From: an uncultured Pseudomonadota bacterium
GTDB taxonomy: Bacteria > Myxococcota_A > UBA796 > JAFGLY01
Assembly: GCA_937912125.1 (NCBI GenBank)
Contig: CALDOK010000002.1
Location: forward strand, 1 to 64,000
Length of the DNA: 64,000 nucleotides
Direction of reading: 5' to 3'
Both the position numbers and the translations under genes were made by a program. Every line of letters starts with the position of its first letter. Positions within the stretch are counted from its first letter, which is position 1. This document shows positions 28,601 to 36,906 of this stretch, piece by piece. The notes beneath the pieces are model-generated. The model had not been told where the DNA came from and ran no database searches. It was given only the letters and a program-made list of their open reading frames with translations.

Positions 28601-30116
28601 GCTTGCAGAGGTGGCGCAGGCGGTCGGAGCGGGTGGTGGGGGGAGGCCCCCAGGCGTTGCGTCGGCTGCGGCCGGGCTCCGGCTGCCACTCGGGCAGGCG
28701 TTGATCGTGGTCCCGGGTGGCGTCGTCGTCGGGGGCGTCGGCCTCGTCCACCACCGCGCTGGGAGTCCCGTCGGGCCCCTCGCTGGCGGCGGTCGGGGCC
28801 TGGGCGACGCCCTGGCGCTTGGCGCGGACCTCGCCAACAAGCCCCAGCGCGCCCTGAAGCAGGGCAGGACCCACCAGCTCGTTGAGGCCGATGGTGGCCA
28901 CGGCCAGGGTCTCGAAGGTGGCGCCCCAGCCGCCGAAGGCGTGGCCGGCCACCATGGCGAGGCTCAGTGCGATGCCGGCCTGCGGTCCGAAGGTCATCCA
29001 GCCGTAGCGCCCCAGGCCGTCGGGACCCCGGGTGAGCTGGGCTCCTAGGCGCGTGCCCAGCCAGAGGCTGACCAGGCGCCCGCCGAAGATCAACAAGGCG
29101 GCGGGCCAGAGCGTGGCCAGTGCGTCCAGGTGGAGCCCCGCGCCAGCGATGAAGAAGAAGACTACGTAGATGGGCAGCGAGAGCCGCTCCACCACGGCGA
29201 AGAGGGCGACGCTGCGGGGGGAGGCGTTGGCGAAGGTGAAGCCCGCCACGATGAAGACCAGCACGGGCTCGGTGCCCAGCTGCCCCGCCAGGTGAGTGAC
29301 GACGAAGCACAGGCCGATCACCAGCAGCAGCAGGTGGGTGCCGACGAAGCGCAGGTAGGCCCACAGCACCAGGCCCAGCAGCAACCCCAGCCCGATGGAG
29401 CCGCCCAGGGTGCCGAGCACGTCAATGATCAGGCGTCCGTCGCCGGCGCTCGCTCCCACCAGGCGCTGGGCCATGGCCAGGGTGGCCGCGAAGACCGCCA
29501 CCACCACCACGTTGTTGAGGATGGAGATGCCGAGCACCTTGTCGGTGACCGGGCCGCTGGCGCGCACGCCGTGGATGACCGCGATGGTGGCCGCGGGGGA
29601 GAAGGCGGCCGCGATGGTGCCCAGCAGCAGGGCCACCGCCAGGACCCGCGGGAAGCCGCCCTGCTGCAAGAAGTCCAGGCCGAGCCCTGGGATGGGCAAG
29701 GACAGCAGCATGACCAGCAGCCCGACGCCCAGCATCACGGCGGCGAACTGGGCCGCGATGACCCCGGCGATGACGCGGAAGCCGGCCTGCAGGTCCCGGA
29801 TGCGGAGGGCGCCGCCCGCGCTGAGGCCGATCAGGGCCACCGCCAGGACGTTGAACAGCCCCAGGTCGCGGACCACCACCTGGTCGACCAGGCCCAGCAC
29901 ATAGGGCCCGCACACCAGGCCGGTGACCAGATACCCCGTGATGTGGGGCAGGCGGATGCGCTCGGCGAGCTCGCCCAGGGTGTAGGCGGCCAGGACGATG
30001 AAGCCAAAGGCCGCCATTGAAGCGGGGTTGACCGTCCCGTCGAGGGGCGAGATCACCAGGGGCAGCCCGGTCATGATGCCGAAGAGCACCGCGACGATGA
30101 CGAGCTGTCGGAGCAT
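25626..30116 (-). CDS. CPA2 antiporter fused to long helical region and degenerate STAND-like P-loop domain
   Basis: 1496 residues, about three times a normal antiporter. Residues 1-440 are a KefB/CPA2 sodium- or potassium-proton exchanger with about 12-13 helices (LAAYTLGELAERIRLPHITGYLVTG; ILNNVVVVAVFAATL). An acidic linker (about 455-495) leads to roughly 620 residues of predicted helix without a KTN/RCK domain, the usual CPA2 regulator. From about 1180 comes LLAGREADVERVRRTL and a P-loop-like VVGVAGIGNAAVI at about 1200-1210. Here the Walker A Lys is Asn, so ATP is probably not bound in the normal way. MVVEGVHWL resembles Walker B. A winged-helix-like end closes it. The gene lies between trkH (3-base gap) and mscS (4-base overlap). 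An STAND-like sensor controlling ion exchange is inference. Confidence 0.85.
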   Translation of the reverse strand: MLRQLVIVAVLFGIMTGLPLVISPLDGTVNPASMAAFGFIVLAAYTLGELAERIRLPHITGYLVTGLVCGPYVLGLVDQVVVRDLGLFNVLAVALIGLSAGGALRIRDLQAGFRVIAGVIAAQFAAVMLGVGLLVMLLSLPIPGLGLDFLQQGGFPRVLAVALLLGTIAAAFSPAATIAVIHGVRASGPVTDKVLGISILNNVVVVAVFAATLAMAQRLVGASAGDGRLIIDVLGTLGGSIGLGLLLGLVLWAYLRFVGTHLLLLVIGLCFVVTHLAGQLGTEPVLVFIVAGFTFANASPRSVALFAVVERLSLPIYVVFFFIAGAGLHLDALATLWPAALLIFGGRLVSLWLGTRLGAQLTRGPDGLGRYGWMTFGPQAGIALSLAMVAGHAFGGWGATFETLAVATIGLNELVGPALLQGALGLVGEVRAKRQGVAQAPTAASEGPDGTPSAVVDEADAPDDDATRDHDQRLPEWQPEPGRSRRNAWGPPPTTRSDRLRHLCKHLESNLHGIVRDLRAGAITRRREQAARFLGLLRREFLRAHRHTTLTVGAEHTDAWRNSIRRERGELASRWERLLLDRAATTDFRQDLRTFQDILDQVDRSIEDTPEALEVPLDPHWADAREDDTLRLSAHRWWARARRRVLGILGSPAADTRVVELRALTRYCMSGVAPTHLIEAAALIAMGERHLLARARAVFESYNQALESLLDKDYDLEQRKQALESIRTEVEEDFALAAREVDRMADDAVRVTASALGRAYRELIGMVDSAGTPELPSSRYRFSRIYDAREQALKQLEEGFSVSRELTRGIASSLAMELEMVRLRVHVREAVEDAATGLERDIRGRLLAQLDRLDAGLPASITKLRTLLGTPEPSRELIRQGILDATGPLAHTVHDILTIAEKLRGSLKNESAVGPLLRALSTEIDDLTDRFLVVTDPPAPRGRSFPPRPQTRDLHFREAVRSYMEAEAGRDLTVSLGAIRTRIDETYVGIDEVQRVLAFNSDLAGAELDVLPDELLEDETIELLRDMLVGTLQRLANRASALHLTAQDIPDQAGLAVRQAVTGNLERLTDILVEGRHSELKLRLALDAASAGGHELHGALRELVNAAEQLGQVLTVALGPRSLARVQAVLGLRDLEAEAKEHPHTFTPPAERVPIPTVYRRLFSDQGLEGGDLLAGREADVERVRRTLTGRGSPSRTVAVVGVAGIGNAAVINTLLRGLPEQAAIHRVRFEAQATVEEVEERLLAPMRAGRGDIMVVEGVHWLFTIRPGGFAPLRALIDGVLADRGGNGWLVSTERPVWSYAKRVLPLEDIFCERFDLGALSVDELRNTLLLRHAMSGYRLHFQRPTGHLGWWLQELLTRKAAEEDLHERHFFEQLHEATGGILSDALRLWLAAVAGIGSSTDTITIGGLPEPPLEAIRRLPLDDLITLRQLARQGRITAEDHARQFRTEATWSAGYLTRLEHSGLLQRVDECCYRFAPELAGAIHQVLRERSLMG

Positions 30117-30119
30117 GGG

Positions 30120-31622
30120 CTAGCGCTTCCAGAAGCGGGGGTTGAGCAGGGCGAGCAGGGTGAAGAACTCGAGACGACCCAGCAGCATCAGGCAGGAGAG
30201 TACCAGCTTGGCGGCCGGGGAGAAGAACCCGTAGTTGTCGATGGGGCCCACCAGGCCGAGGCCGGGGCCCACGTTGGCCACGCAGGCCAGGGAGGCCATG
30301 AAGGCGGTGGTGAGGTCCACCGGGTCGAGCGCGGCCACCAGCACCGCGCCCACCAGGAAGGTGAGCAGGTAGACGGTGATGAAGGCGAAGACCTCGGAGA
30401 GGGCGCTGGCGGGGTAGGGGCGACCATCCACCATCACCGGAGCGACCAGCTTGGGGCGATGGACGCGGCGGAGCTCGATGAGCAACACCTTCACGATGAT
30501 GATGATGCGGATGACCTTCATGCCCCCCGCCGTGCTGCCCGCCGAACCGCCGACGAAGTAGCACAGGATGAGCATCAGGCGGGACAGCGCGGGGTAGACC
30601 TCGAAGTCGTCCGTGCCGAAGCCGGTGGTGCTGATCACGGCCGCCACCTGGAACGATGCGAAGCGGAATGCCTGTAGCAGGCTCTCCTTCAGGGGCCAGA
30701 TGTTCAGCGCCACCACCACTACAACCAGGGCGTAGAACGCCAGGTAGACGCGCAGCTCGGTGTTCCTGAGCAGCAGGCGCCAGGAGCGCTTGTGTGATGC
30801 CTCGAAGATCAACCCGAAGTTCATGCCCGCGATGACCATGAACGCCACGATGATCATCTCGGCCGGCACGTTGTGGAAGCCGGCGATGGAGCTGTTGAGG
30901 GTCGAGAAACCCCCGGTGCCCATGGTGGAGAAGGAGTGGGCGATGGAGTTGAAGGGGTCCATGCCCGCCAGCATGAGCAGGAGGACTTCGGCCAGGGTGA
31001 TGACCAGGTAGATGCGCCACAGGGCCTTGGAGGTGTCGCGGATGCGGGGCACCAGGCCCTGGCTGCGCGGCCCAGGTACCTCGCTGTGGTACATGTGCTT
31101 GCCGCCCACCCCAAGGGCCGGGAAGATGGCGACGAAGAGCACCACCAGGCCCAGCCCCCCCAGCCAGTGGGTGAGCAGGCGCCACAGGTGCAGCGGCTGG
31201 CTGAGGCGCAGCTCGATCTCGGTCAGGATGGTGGCGCCGGTGGTGGTGAAGCCGCTTGTGGCCTCGAAGATGGCGTCGGGCAGGGAGAAGTCAGCCCCCA
31301 ACAAGAAGGGGAGCCCGCCGTAGGTGCCCAGGGCCACCCAGGCCAGCGCCACCACCAGCAGCCCCTGCCGGCGACCGAAGTTCTCGGTGGCCTCTCGGCG
31401 GGAGCCCCAGCGCAGCAGGAGCCCGCTGCCCGCCGTGATCAGGGCCGAGAGCACCATGGCCCAGACACCGGCCCAGCTGTCGGCGAAGAGCCGACCGACC
31501 ACGGCGGTGCCCAGCATGAAGACCGCCAGCACGATGAGCAGCGCCCCCAGCGGCCGCGCAGCGCCCACGAGCAGGCGGACCTGCTGGGCGGTGACGCGAC
31601 GACGGGAGTGCCTCGATCCCAT
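30120..31622 (-). CDS. trkH: Trk/Ktr potassium transporter membrane subunit TrkH
   Basis: 500 residues with about 10-12 membrane helices. All four selectivity-filter loops of the TrkH/KtrB fold can be read: SGFTTTGAT, FSTMGTGGFST, STTGFGTDDF and CVANVGPGLG, each with the central Gly that lines the K+ path. KAIHHFTMGTGG-like spacing and GGSAGSTAGGMKVIRI match the family. It imports K+ under control of TrkA, encoded one base upstream of its start. An N-terminal basic patch (MGSRHSRRRVT) precedes helix 1. The gene is the third of five in the K+ operon. Confidence 0.97.
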   Translation of the reverse strand: MGSRHSRRRVTAQQVRLLVGAARPLGALLIVLAVFMLGTAVVGRLFADSWAGVWAMVLSALITAGSGLLLRWGSRREATENFGRRQGLLVVALAWVALGTYGGLPFLLGADFSLPDAIFEATSGFTTTGATILTEIELRLSQPLHLWRLLTHWLGGLGLVVLFVAIFPALGVGGKHMYHSEVPGPRSQGLVPRIRDTSKALWRIYLVITLAEVLLLMLAGMDPFNSIAHSFSTMGTGGFSTLNSSIAGFHNVPAEMIIVAFMVIAGMNFGLIFEASHKRSWRLLLRNTELRVYLAFYALVVVVVALNIWPLKESLLQAFRFASFQVAAVISTTGFGTDDFEVYPALSRLMLILCYFVGGSAGSTAGGMKVIRIIIIVKVLLIELRRVHRPKLVAPVMVDGRPYPASALSEVFAFITVYLLTFLVGAVLVAALDPVDLTTAFMASLACVANVGPGLGLVGPIDNYGFFSPAAKLVLSCLMLLGRLEFFTLLALLNPRFWKR

Positions 31623-31623
31623 G

Positions 31624-32967
31624 TCAGAACGACCGCTTGCGGAAGAGGCGCTCTACGCTGGCGCGAACGCCAGAGGTGGTCAGCACCACGACGGTGCTGC
31701 CGGCGCTGACCACGTCGTCTCCGCTGGGGACGCGCACGCCCTGGGCGTCGACGATGGCGGCGACGATGGCCCCCCTGGGAAACTCGAGGCGCTTGAGGGG
31801 CACGCCCACCACCCTGCTGTCGGGCATGGTGGTGAACTCGAGCACCTCGGCTTGGCCGCCCTCGAGCACGGTGAGGGACTGCAGCTCGGTGAGCCGTGCG
31901 TAGCGGAGGATGTGGTCGGAGGCTACGCGCCGGGGGGACATGACCACGTCGATGCCCAGCTGCCGGTAGATGTCCATGTAGTCGGAGCGCTGCACCAGGC
32001 AGAGGGTGCGCTCGGCTCCGACCCGCTTGGCCAGCAGGCCCGACATGAGGTTGGCCTCGTCGTCGTGGGTCAGGGCGCAGAACAGATCGAAGTCACCGAC
32101 CTGCTCCTCCTCGAGCAGGGTGAGATCCGTGCCGTCGCCGTGGAGCACGGTGACGCCAGGCAGGCCCACGGCCAGGCGCTCGGCGGTGGCGCGGTCCTTC
32201 TCCAGGAGCACCACCTCGAGGCCGCCAGTGGCCATCATGCGGGCGGTGGCCAGGCCGATCTCGCCGCCTCCGACCACGAAGACCTTGGCGGCCTCGCGGC
32301 CACCGCAGAAGAGGCCCTCGAGCTTCTCCATGCGGCCGGCGTGGCCGATGAGGTAGCAGCGGTCGCCGGCCAGGAGCACGTCAGAGCCGCCGGGCACGAA
32401 CAGCTCACCGTCGCGCACCACCGCGGCCACCAAGGAGGGCTTGGGGAGGGTGAGCTGGGCCAGTGGCTTGTGCAGCACCTTGGAGTGAGCCGGCAGCTCG
32501 AGCTGGACGAGCTCGAGGCGGTTGCCGGCCAGGCCCAGGACGTCGAGGGCGCCGTGGGAGCGGGCGACCTTGGCGATCTCCGAGGCCACCAGGATGCGCG
32601 GATTGACCACCACGTCGATGCCCAGCAAGCCGTGGTAGACGCCCTCCTCGCGGTCTTCGAACTCCGAGCCCTGCAGCCGGGCGATGGTGCGCCGGGCGCC
32701 CAGGTGCTTGCCCGCGATGCCCGCGACCAGGTTGACCTCGTCGTCGTCGGTGACGGCCACGACGAGATCGGCCTCGGCGGCCCCTGCTTCGCCCAGCAGG
32801 CGCAGGTTGGCGCCGTAGCCCTGGACCGTGGCCACGTCGTGGCGCTCTTCGATGACGGCCAGGGCGTCGGCGTCGCGATCCACCGCCACCACCTCGTGCT
32901 GCTCGCTGGCCAGAGCGGCCACCACGTGGCGCCCCACCATGCCCATGCCTACGACGATGGCGTACAT
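31624..32967 (-). CDS. trkA: Trk system NAD-binding regulatory protein TrkA
   Basis: 447 residues, made of two RCK units. Rossmann motifs are GMGMVGRHVVAAL near residue 8 and VVGGGEIGLATARMM at about 233. Each is followed by the acidic ribose-binding position (VVAVDRDADAL; VVLLEKDRATA) and by a C-terminal RCK_C-like strand set. TrkA binds NAD(H) and ATP/ADP and gates TrkH. It overlaps the upstream antiporter stop by one base and the trkH start follows after one base, so all three are translated together. Length and double-RCK form are as in E. coli TrkA. Confidence 0.96.
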   Translation of the reverse strand: MYAIVVGMGMVGRHVVAALASEQHEVVAVDRDADALAVIEERHDVATVQGYGANLRLLGEAGAAEADLVVAVTDDDEVNLVAGIAGKHLGARRTIARLQGSEFEDREEGVYHGLLGIDVVVNPRILVASEIAKVARSHGALDVLGLAGNRLELVQLELPAHSKVLHKPLAQLTLPKPSLVAAVVRDGELFVPGGSDVLLAGDRCYLIGHAGRMEKLEGLFCGGREAAKVFVVGGGEIGLATARMMATGGLEVVLLEKDRATAERLAVGLPGVTVLHGDGTDLTLLEEEQVGDFDLFCALTHDDEANLMSGLLAKRVGAERTLCLVQRSDYMDIYRQLGIDVVMSPRRVASDHILRYARLTELQSLTVLEGGQAEVLEFTTMPDSRVVGVPLKRLEFPRGAIVAAIVDAQGVRVPSGDDVVSAGSTVVVLTTSGVRASVERLFRKRSF

Positions 32968-34229
32968 CAGCTCGCCTCCTTGGGGCCCGCCGCGGCCGTG
33001 ATGTCACCGGCGTCGATCAGGAAGCCCTTGAGCAGCCGCGCGGACCACAGCTCGTTCAGGACGATGGAGAACAGCACTGCGGTGAAGACCCAGTCCACGA
33101 AGGCACCTTCGTAGACCAGGCGGAGGTTCAGGGCCATGGCCACCGCCACCTCGCCGTGGCCCAGCAGCCCTCGCCCCAGGTCCCTGCGTATGGAGGGCCC
33201 CATGGACAGCGCGGCCAGCCAGCCGCCGCCGAGCTTGCCCAGGCTGCGGACCGAGACGAACAGCAGCGCCAACACGAAGGCCGGCCAGGACACCGGGGTC
33301 CACAGGGCGCCAGCGAAGATCAGCAGCAGCAGCACCATGGGCTTGTGGGTGCGCAGGATCACCGGCAGGACCCGCCGAGCATGGCGGCTGGTGTTGCCCA
33401 GCACCATGCCCAGCACCAGGCTGACGAGGAGCGGGGAGAGGTGCAGGTACCAGGCCGCGCCGCTGGCGAAGACGATGATGCCGGTGAACGCCAGGAACAG
33501 GTGGTTCTCGTCATCTTCTTCGCCCAGGAAGAAGTGGAACACCACCCCCATGATCACCCCCAGCAGCACCATGACCACGTACCACTCAGTGGGGGTGAAG
33601 GGGCGCCCCAGGCCCGACTGCTGGGCCGGGTGGAACAGGCAGAAGATGAGCCCGAAGACCAGGATACCCACGAGCTCGTCGATGGTGCCGCCGTCCTGTA
33701 GCAGCCGGCTGTGGCGGCCCTGGGTGGGGAAGCGCCGGTGTACCAGCTCCCAAGCCGCGGGGGAGGAGACCGCGGCCGTGGCGCCCAGGAACAGGGCGGC
33801 CATGGACGCCTGCCCGGCCTCGAGCCCCAAGAAGCCCGTGCCCGCCAGCACCCAGCGGCAGACACCGTAGACCAGGCCGAAGGTGACCCCCGCCTGGACG
33901 GTGCTTAGGGTGAATGCGCCGCTGCGGCTGTTGAGCATCGCCCGCAGATCGAACTGCAGCCCGTAGACCAGCCCGGCCCAGCCGATGGCCAGGCTGATCA
34001 GCGGAGCCAGCTGGCGCAGCACCTCGTGATGCACGACGCCTTGCCAGGCCACGGGGTGGCCGGTCAGCGCGGTGACCAGGGCGGGCAGCTCGGGACCCAC
34101 CAGCACGCCCAGCAGGATGTACTCACCGCCCGTGGTGTACAGGAAGCGAGCCTGCGCTTTGCCGAGCACGAAGTGCGCGAGGAGCGTGGCCGCTACGACG
34201 AGCGCCAGCAGCGTGATGGCAGTCAGCAT
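32967..34229 (-). CDS. CPA-type cation/proton antiporter membrane protein
   Basis: 420 residues with about 11-12 membrane helices and no cytoplasmic regulatory domain. The N-terminal GGEYILLGVLVGPEL and the helix pair near LGATAAVSSPAAWELV resemble the Na+/H+ exchanger (CPA) fold, with the unwound-helix position at SSP. ILRTHKPMVLLLLIFAGALW and GHGEVAVAMALNLR match the second inverted repeat. Proton- or sodium-coupled cation exchange is family knowledge; the ion is not known. It starts the K+ operon, 24 bases after an upstream lipoprotein gene, and its stop overlaps trkA. It therefore gives the operon a second, unfused antiporter. Confidence 0.82.
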   Translation of the reverse strand: MLTAITLLALVVAATLLAHFVLGKAQARFLYTTGGEYILLGVLVGPELPALVTALTGHPVAWQGVVHHEVLRQLAPLISLAIGWAGLVYGLQFDLRAMLNSRSGAFTLSTVQAGVTFGLVYGVCRWVLAGTGFLGLEAGQASMAALFLGATAAVSSPAAWELVHRRFPTQGRHSRLLQDGGTIDELVGILVFGLIFCLFHPAQQSGLGRPFTPTEWYVVMVLLGVIMGVVFHFFLGEEDDENHLFLAFTGIIVFASGAAWYLHLSPLLVSLVLGMVLGNTSRHARRVLPVILRTHKPMVLLLLIFAGALWTPVSWPAFVLALLFVSVRSLGKLGGGWLAALSMGPSIRRDLGRGLLGHGEVAVAMALNLRLVYEGAFVDWVFTAVLFSIVLNELWSARLLKGFLIDAGDITAAAGPKEAS

Positions 34230-34253
34230 GGTGGGGGCGCCCGTGGGTCGACC

Positions 34254-34958
34254 CTAGATGCAGAGGGTGGTGAGGTTGACCCACTCGTACTGAGACGGAC
34301 CGCCATAGTCGTCCGTGGCGTCGGGGAGCACCGTGCCCTTGGCGTAGCTCGAGTCGAAGGAGAAGTATCCGTCCCAGAGGATCGCGTGGTAGACGAGCAG
34401 GGCGTTGTCCTGGTTGGGCTCGCCGGACATGGTCAGGGTGTCGAACTTGAAGACCACGGTGTCGTAGGCGTTCTGGGAGCCCGCGTCGGTGGCGATGATG
34501 CCGTCGTAGCCGATGTTGCAGCCGTTCTCGACCTCGGTGTTCTCGTTGTAGGATCCCCAGTACTCTTCCTCGCAGGTGCCGCAGGGATCGTTGGCGCCCC
34601 AGGCGTAGCGGGTGGCCACGCCCCGGTAGTCGAACTGATCGACGCAGTCGCCGTCGAAGTCGTCCTTGCCGTGGAACCAGAACCAGCGCTCCGAGACGTA
34701 CAGCACCATCTCGTCGTCGCCGCTGATGCTCTCCTGGACCGAGTAGCCTTCGGCCAGGTGGTAGACCGCGGACTTGCCGTCTTCGCAGCCGGAGGCGTCC
34801 CAGTCCCACTTGGTCTGGTAGTCGTCCGGCACCAGCGGGTGGGAGGTGGGGGCGGTGTTGGAGTCGGCCGTGTCGTCCTTCTTGACCTTGTCGTCGTCGC
34901 CGCAGGCGATGAGCAAGGAGACGACCAGGAAGAGTGTACCGATGGGCGCCGTGCGCAT
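34254..34958 (-). CDS. Secreted lipoprotein with several Cys and Trp/Tyr-rich domain
   Basis: 234 residues. The signal (MRTAPIGTLFLVVSLLIAC) has the lipid Cys at 19, followed by an acidic stretch (DDDKVKKDDTADSN). The body contains six to eight cysteines and aromatic strands (ERWFWFHGKDDFDGDC, EEYWGSYNENTEVENGC, YHAILWDGYFSFDSS), suggesting a disulfide-bonded beta domain. Family not recognised. The start at 34958 is set by GGAGG ten bases upstream; the frame is open above it. A TTGTTC/TATCAT promoter lies at 34990-35019. The K+ operon begins 24 bases after its stop in the same direction, so it may be the first gene of that transcript. Confidence 0.78.
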   Translation of the reverse strand: MRTAPIGTLFLVVSLLIACGDDDKVKKDDTADSNTAPTSHPLVPDDYQTKWDWDASGCEDGKSAVYHLAEGYSVQESISGDDEMVLYVSERWFWFHGKDDFDGDCVDQFDYRGVATRYAWGANDPCGTCEEEYWGSYNENTEVENGCNIGYDGIIATDAGSQNAYDTVVFKFDTLTMSGEPNQDNALLVYHAILWDGYFSFDSSYAKGTVLPDATDDYGGPSQYEWVNLTTLCI

Positions 34959-34989
34959 GAGCGGCCTCCGGGCGGCTGGGGGTGGCAGC

Positions 34990-35019
34990 ATGATACCGGC
35001 TCCCTGGGGAGCGGAACAA
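34990..35019 (-). promoter_or_regulatory. Promoter of the lipoprotein gene, possibly of the K+ operon
   Basis: Minus-strand TTGTTC (35014-35019), 18-base spacer, TATCAT (34990-34995), about 32 bases before the ATG at 34958. It may also be the main promoter of the five-gene K+ cluster downstream. Confidence 0.45.
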
Positions 35020-35082
35020 GTGCTAACCCGCGGGCAGGTTCCGGGCCGTGGCGGTGCAGGCGGGGCGGTCTACGCTCGGGGG

Positions 35083-36906
35083 CTAGTAGCGGCTGGTGTT
35101 GGCCTCGACCGCCTGGCGGTAGGCGTCCATCGCACCGGCGTTGTCGCCCTGCTCTTCGAGGATGGAGCCGCGCAGGGCCAGCAGGCGGCTGCGGTACACC
35201 GTGGTGCTTCCGCTGGCCGCCAGGCCCTGCCCCACGGTGGCCAGGGCCGTGCCGCGCTGCCCCTGCTGCAGCTGCAGAGTAGCGATACGGAACGCAGCGT
35301 CCTGGACCACCCGGGGGTAGGAGCTGGACAGCAGGGGGACCAGCACCGCCAGTGCCGCCGCGGCGTCGCCGCTGACCAGCGCCGCCTGGGCCTGGCCGTA
35401 GGCGTTGGCCAGCTGGGTCTTGGTGGCGGCATTCAGGGCCGGATCTCCCAGATACCACTCGCTGCGGTAGTCGAGGGGGTTGGCGCTCGCGCGCAGATCA
35501 TCGAGGCTCAGGGCGCTGGAGCCCTGAGGCTGGGCGGGCGCGGGGCCGGCCTCCTCCAGGTCGTCAGACCGGGCCTTGGGCGCCCGACTGGAGCGTCCAC
35601 TGCTCTGGCCGCGAACCCGCGAAGAGGCGTAGCGCGATGCGCTGATGGACTCGACCTCTTCGGCCTCGGCCGGCTCGGCCTCTTCGCCTGTCATGGCGAG
35701 GTCGTCAGCGTCGTAGGCGATGGACCGCTCACCGGCCTCGGCCTGCTTGCGGCGGGACCGATCGGGGGAATCCGCGGCGCCGGCATCGAAGCTGTCGAAC
35801 TCCGCGAAGCCCGCGCCTTCGTCTTCCCAGGTTCGCTCTTCGCGGTCGCGGCTATTGTCGGCGATGGCGCCCCCTGTGACCTCGGCGGGCGCGGGGCTGG
35901 GGGTGCTGACCGTGGGCGGTGGGGCGGGCATGTCGGCGGGCGGGACTGGACCCTGGGCGATGGAGGCGTCGCCGCGGGTGCTCACGCCGTCGCGGAGCAG
36001 GTCGGTGGTAGCCCCAGCGGGCGCGCTGGTGGCGATGCTGGAGGTGGTGTACCAGGCTGGCGGCGGCTCGGCTGCGGCGACGGCTTCGGGCTCGGGGGCC
36101 GGGGGCCCTGCATCGCCGGCCCTGTCCTTCTTGGGCTCGACCCCGTCCCTGCCTTGGTCGCCCCGATCGGGGGCGGGGGCGCCGGAGGAGCCGCTGCCGA
36201 GCAGGCTGTCCAGCAGGCCTACCACGCCCTCGCCGGTGCGGGAGTCCTGGCCAGCCGTGGGCTTGCCCGCGGCCCGCGTGGGGCCCTGGAGCTCCCGGGC
36301 CAGGCGCCCGTCGAGCTCGTCGGGCTGGGCGGGTGAGGGATCCGAGACGGTGGTGCGCTCGGTCTCGTCGTCCTCGAGCTCGGCGATGGCAGGCATGACG
36401 GGGGTGGCGGCGGGCTGCTGCAGCGGGGCGTAGAGGGCCTCGTCGGAGATGCCGCTGTCCAGGTGGGGGACGGCGACGATCAGGGCCATAGCGGCGGCGG
36501 CCACCGCGCCGACCGTGGACCACATCCATGGGCTGCGGCGCCGGCGCTCGCTCGCCAGGTCGACCACAGTGGGAGCGGCGGGCGGCTGCGATGACGCCGC
36601 GTCATCGGGCTGCTCGTCGGTCGGTGCCTCGACCAGATCGTTCGCGTCGGCCTCTTGGCTGGGTGGGGGGAGGGACAGCTCCACCAGCTCGCCGGTCGCG
36701 GCGGGCTGGGCGAAGGGGCCGGTGGTGATGCCGGCCAGGATGTCGTCCACCGAGAAGCTGGGCGCGGGGGCGAGCTCGGGGCGCAGCGCGTAGATCGTCT
36801 CCAGTACGTCGGGATCCACCCCATCGGGCGGGGCGGCGCCGGGGTGGTCGTCGAGCCAGCGCGCCAGCCGGGCGGCCTGCTCTTCGATGGTGTGGAGATC
36901 CTTCAT
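35083..36906 (-). CDS. Membrane-anchored sigma-factor partner (anti-sigma-like) with C-terminal TPR
   Basis: 607 residues. The first 120 are soluble, acidic and helical without a zinc-finger HX3CX2C motif. One membrane helix follows (WMWSTVGAVAAAAMALIVAV, about 126-146). About 330 residues of Pro/Ser/Asp/Glu low complexity come next, and a C-terminal region (about 475-607) of TPR-like helix pairs (LANAYGQAQAALVSGDAAAAL, RLLALRGSILEEQGDNAGAM). It overlaps the sigma gene stop by four bases (ATGA), the classic spacing of a sigma/anti-sigma pair, which is the basis for the role. The large periplasmic part would sense the envelope. It is not a canonical zinc anti-sigma domain, so the call stays tentative. 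Confidence 0.75.
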   Translation of the reverse strand: MKDLHTIEEQAARLARWLDDHPGAAPPDGVDPDVLETIYALRPELAPAPSFSVDDILAGITTGPFAQPAATGELVELSLPPPSQEADANDLVEAPTDEQPDDAASSQPPAAPTVVDLASERRRRSPWMWSTVGAVAAAAMALIVAVPHLDSGISDEALYAPLQQPAATPVMPAIAELEDDETERTTVSDPSPAQPDELDGRLARELQGPTRAAGKPTAGQDSRTGEGVVGLLDSLLGSGSSGAPAPDRGDQGRDGVEPKKDRAGDAGPPAPEPEAVAAAEPPPAWYTTSSIATSAPAGATTDLLRDGVSTRGDASIAQGPVPPADMPAPPPTVSTPSPAPAEVTGGAIADNSRDREERTWEDEGAGFAEFDSFDAGAADSPDRSRRKQAEAGERSIAYDADDLAMTGEEAEPAEAEEVESISASRYASSRVRGQSSGRSSRAPKARSDDLEEAGPAPAQPQGSSALSLDDLRASANPLDYRSEWYLGDPALNAATKTQLANAYGQAQAALVSGDAAAALAVLVPLLSSSYPRVVQDAAFRIATLQLQQGQRGTALATVGQGLAASGSTTVYRSRLLALRGSILEEQGDNAGAMDAYRQAVEANTSRY

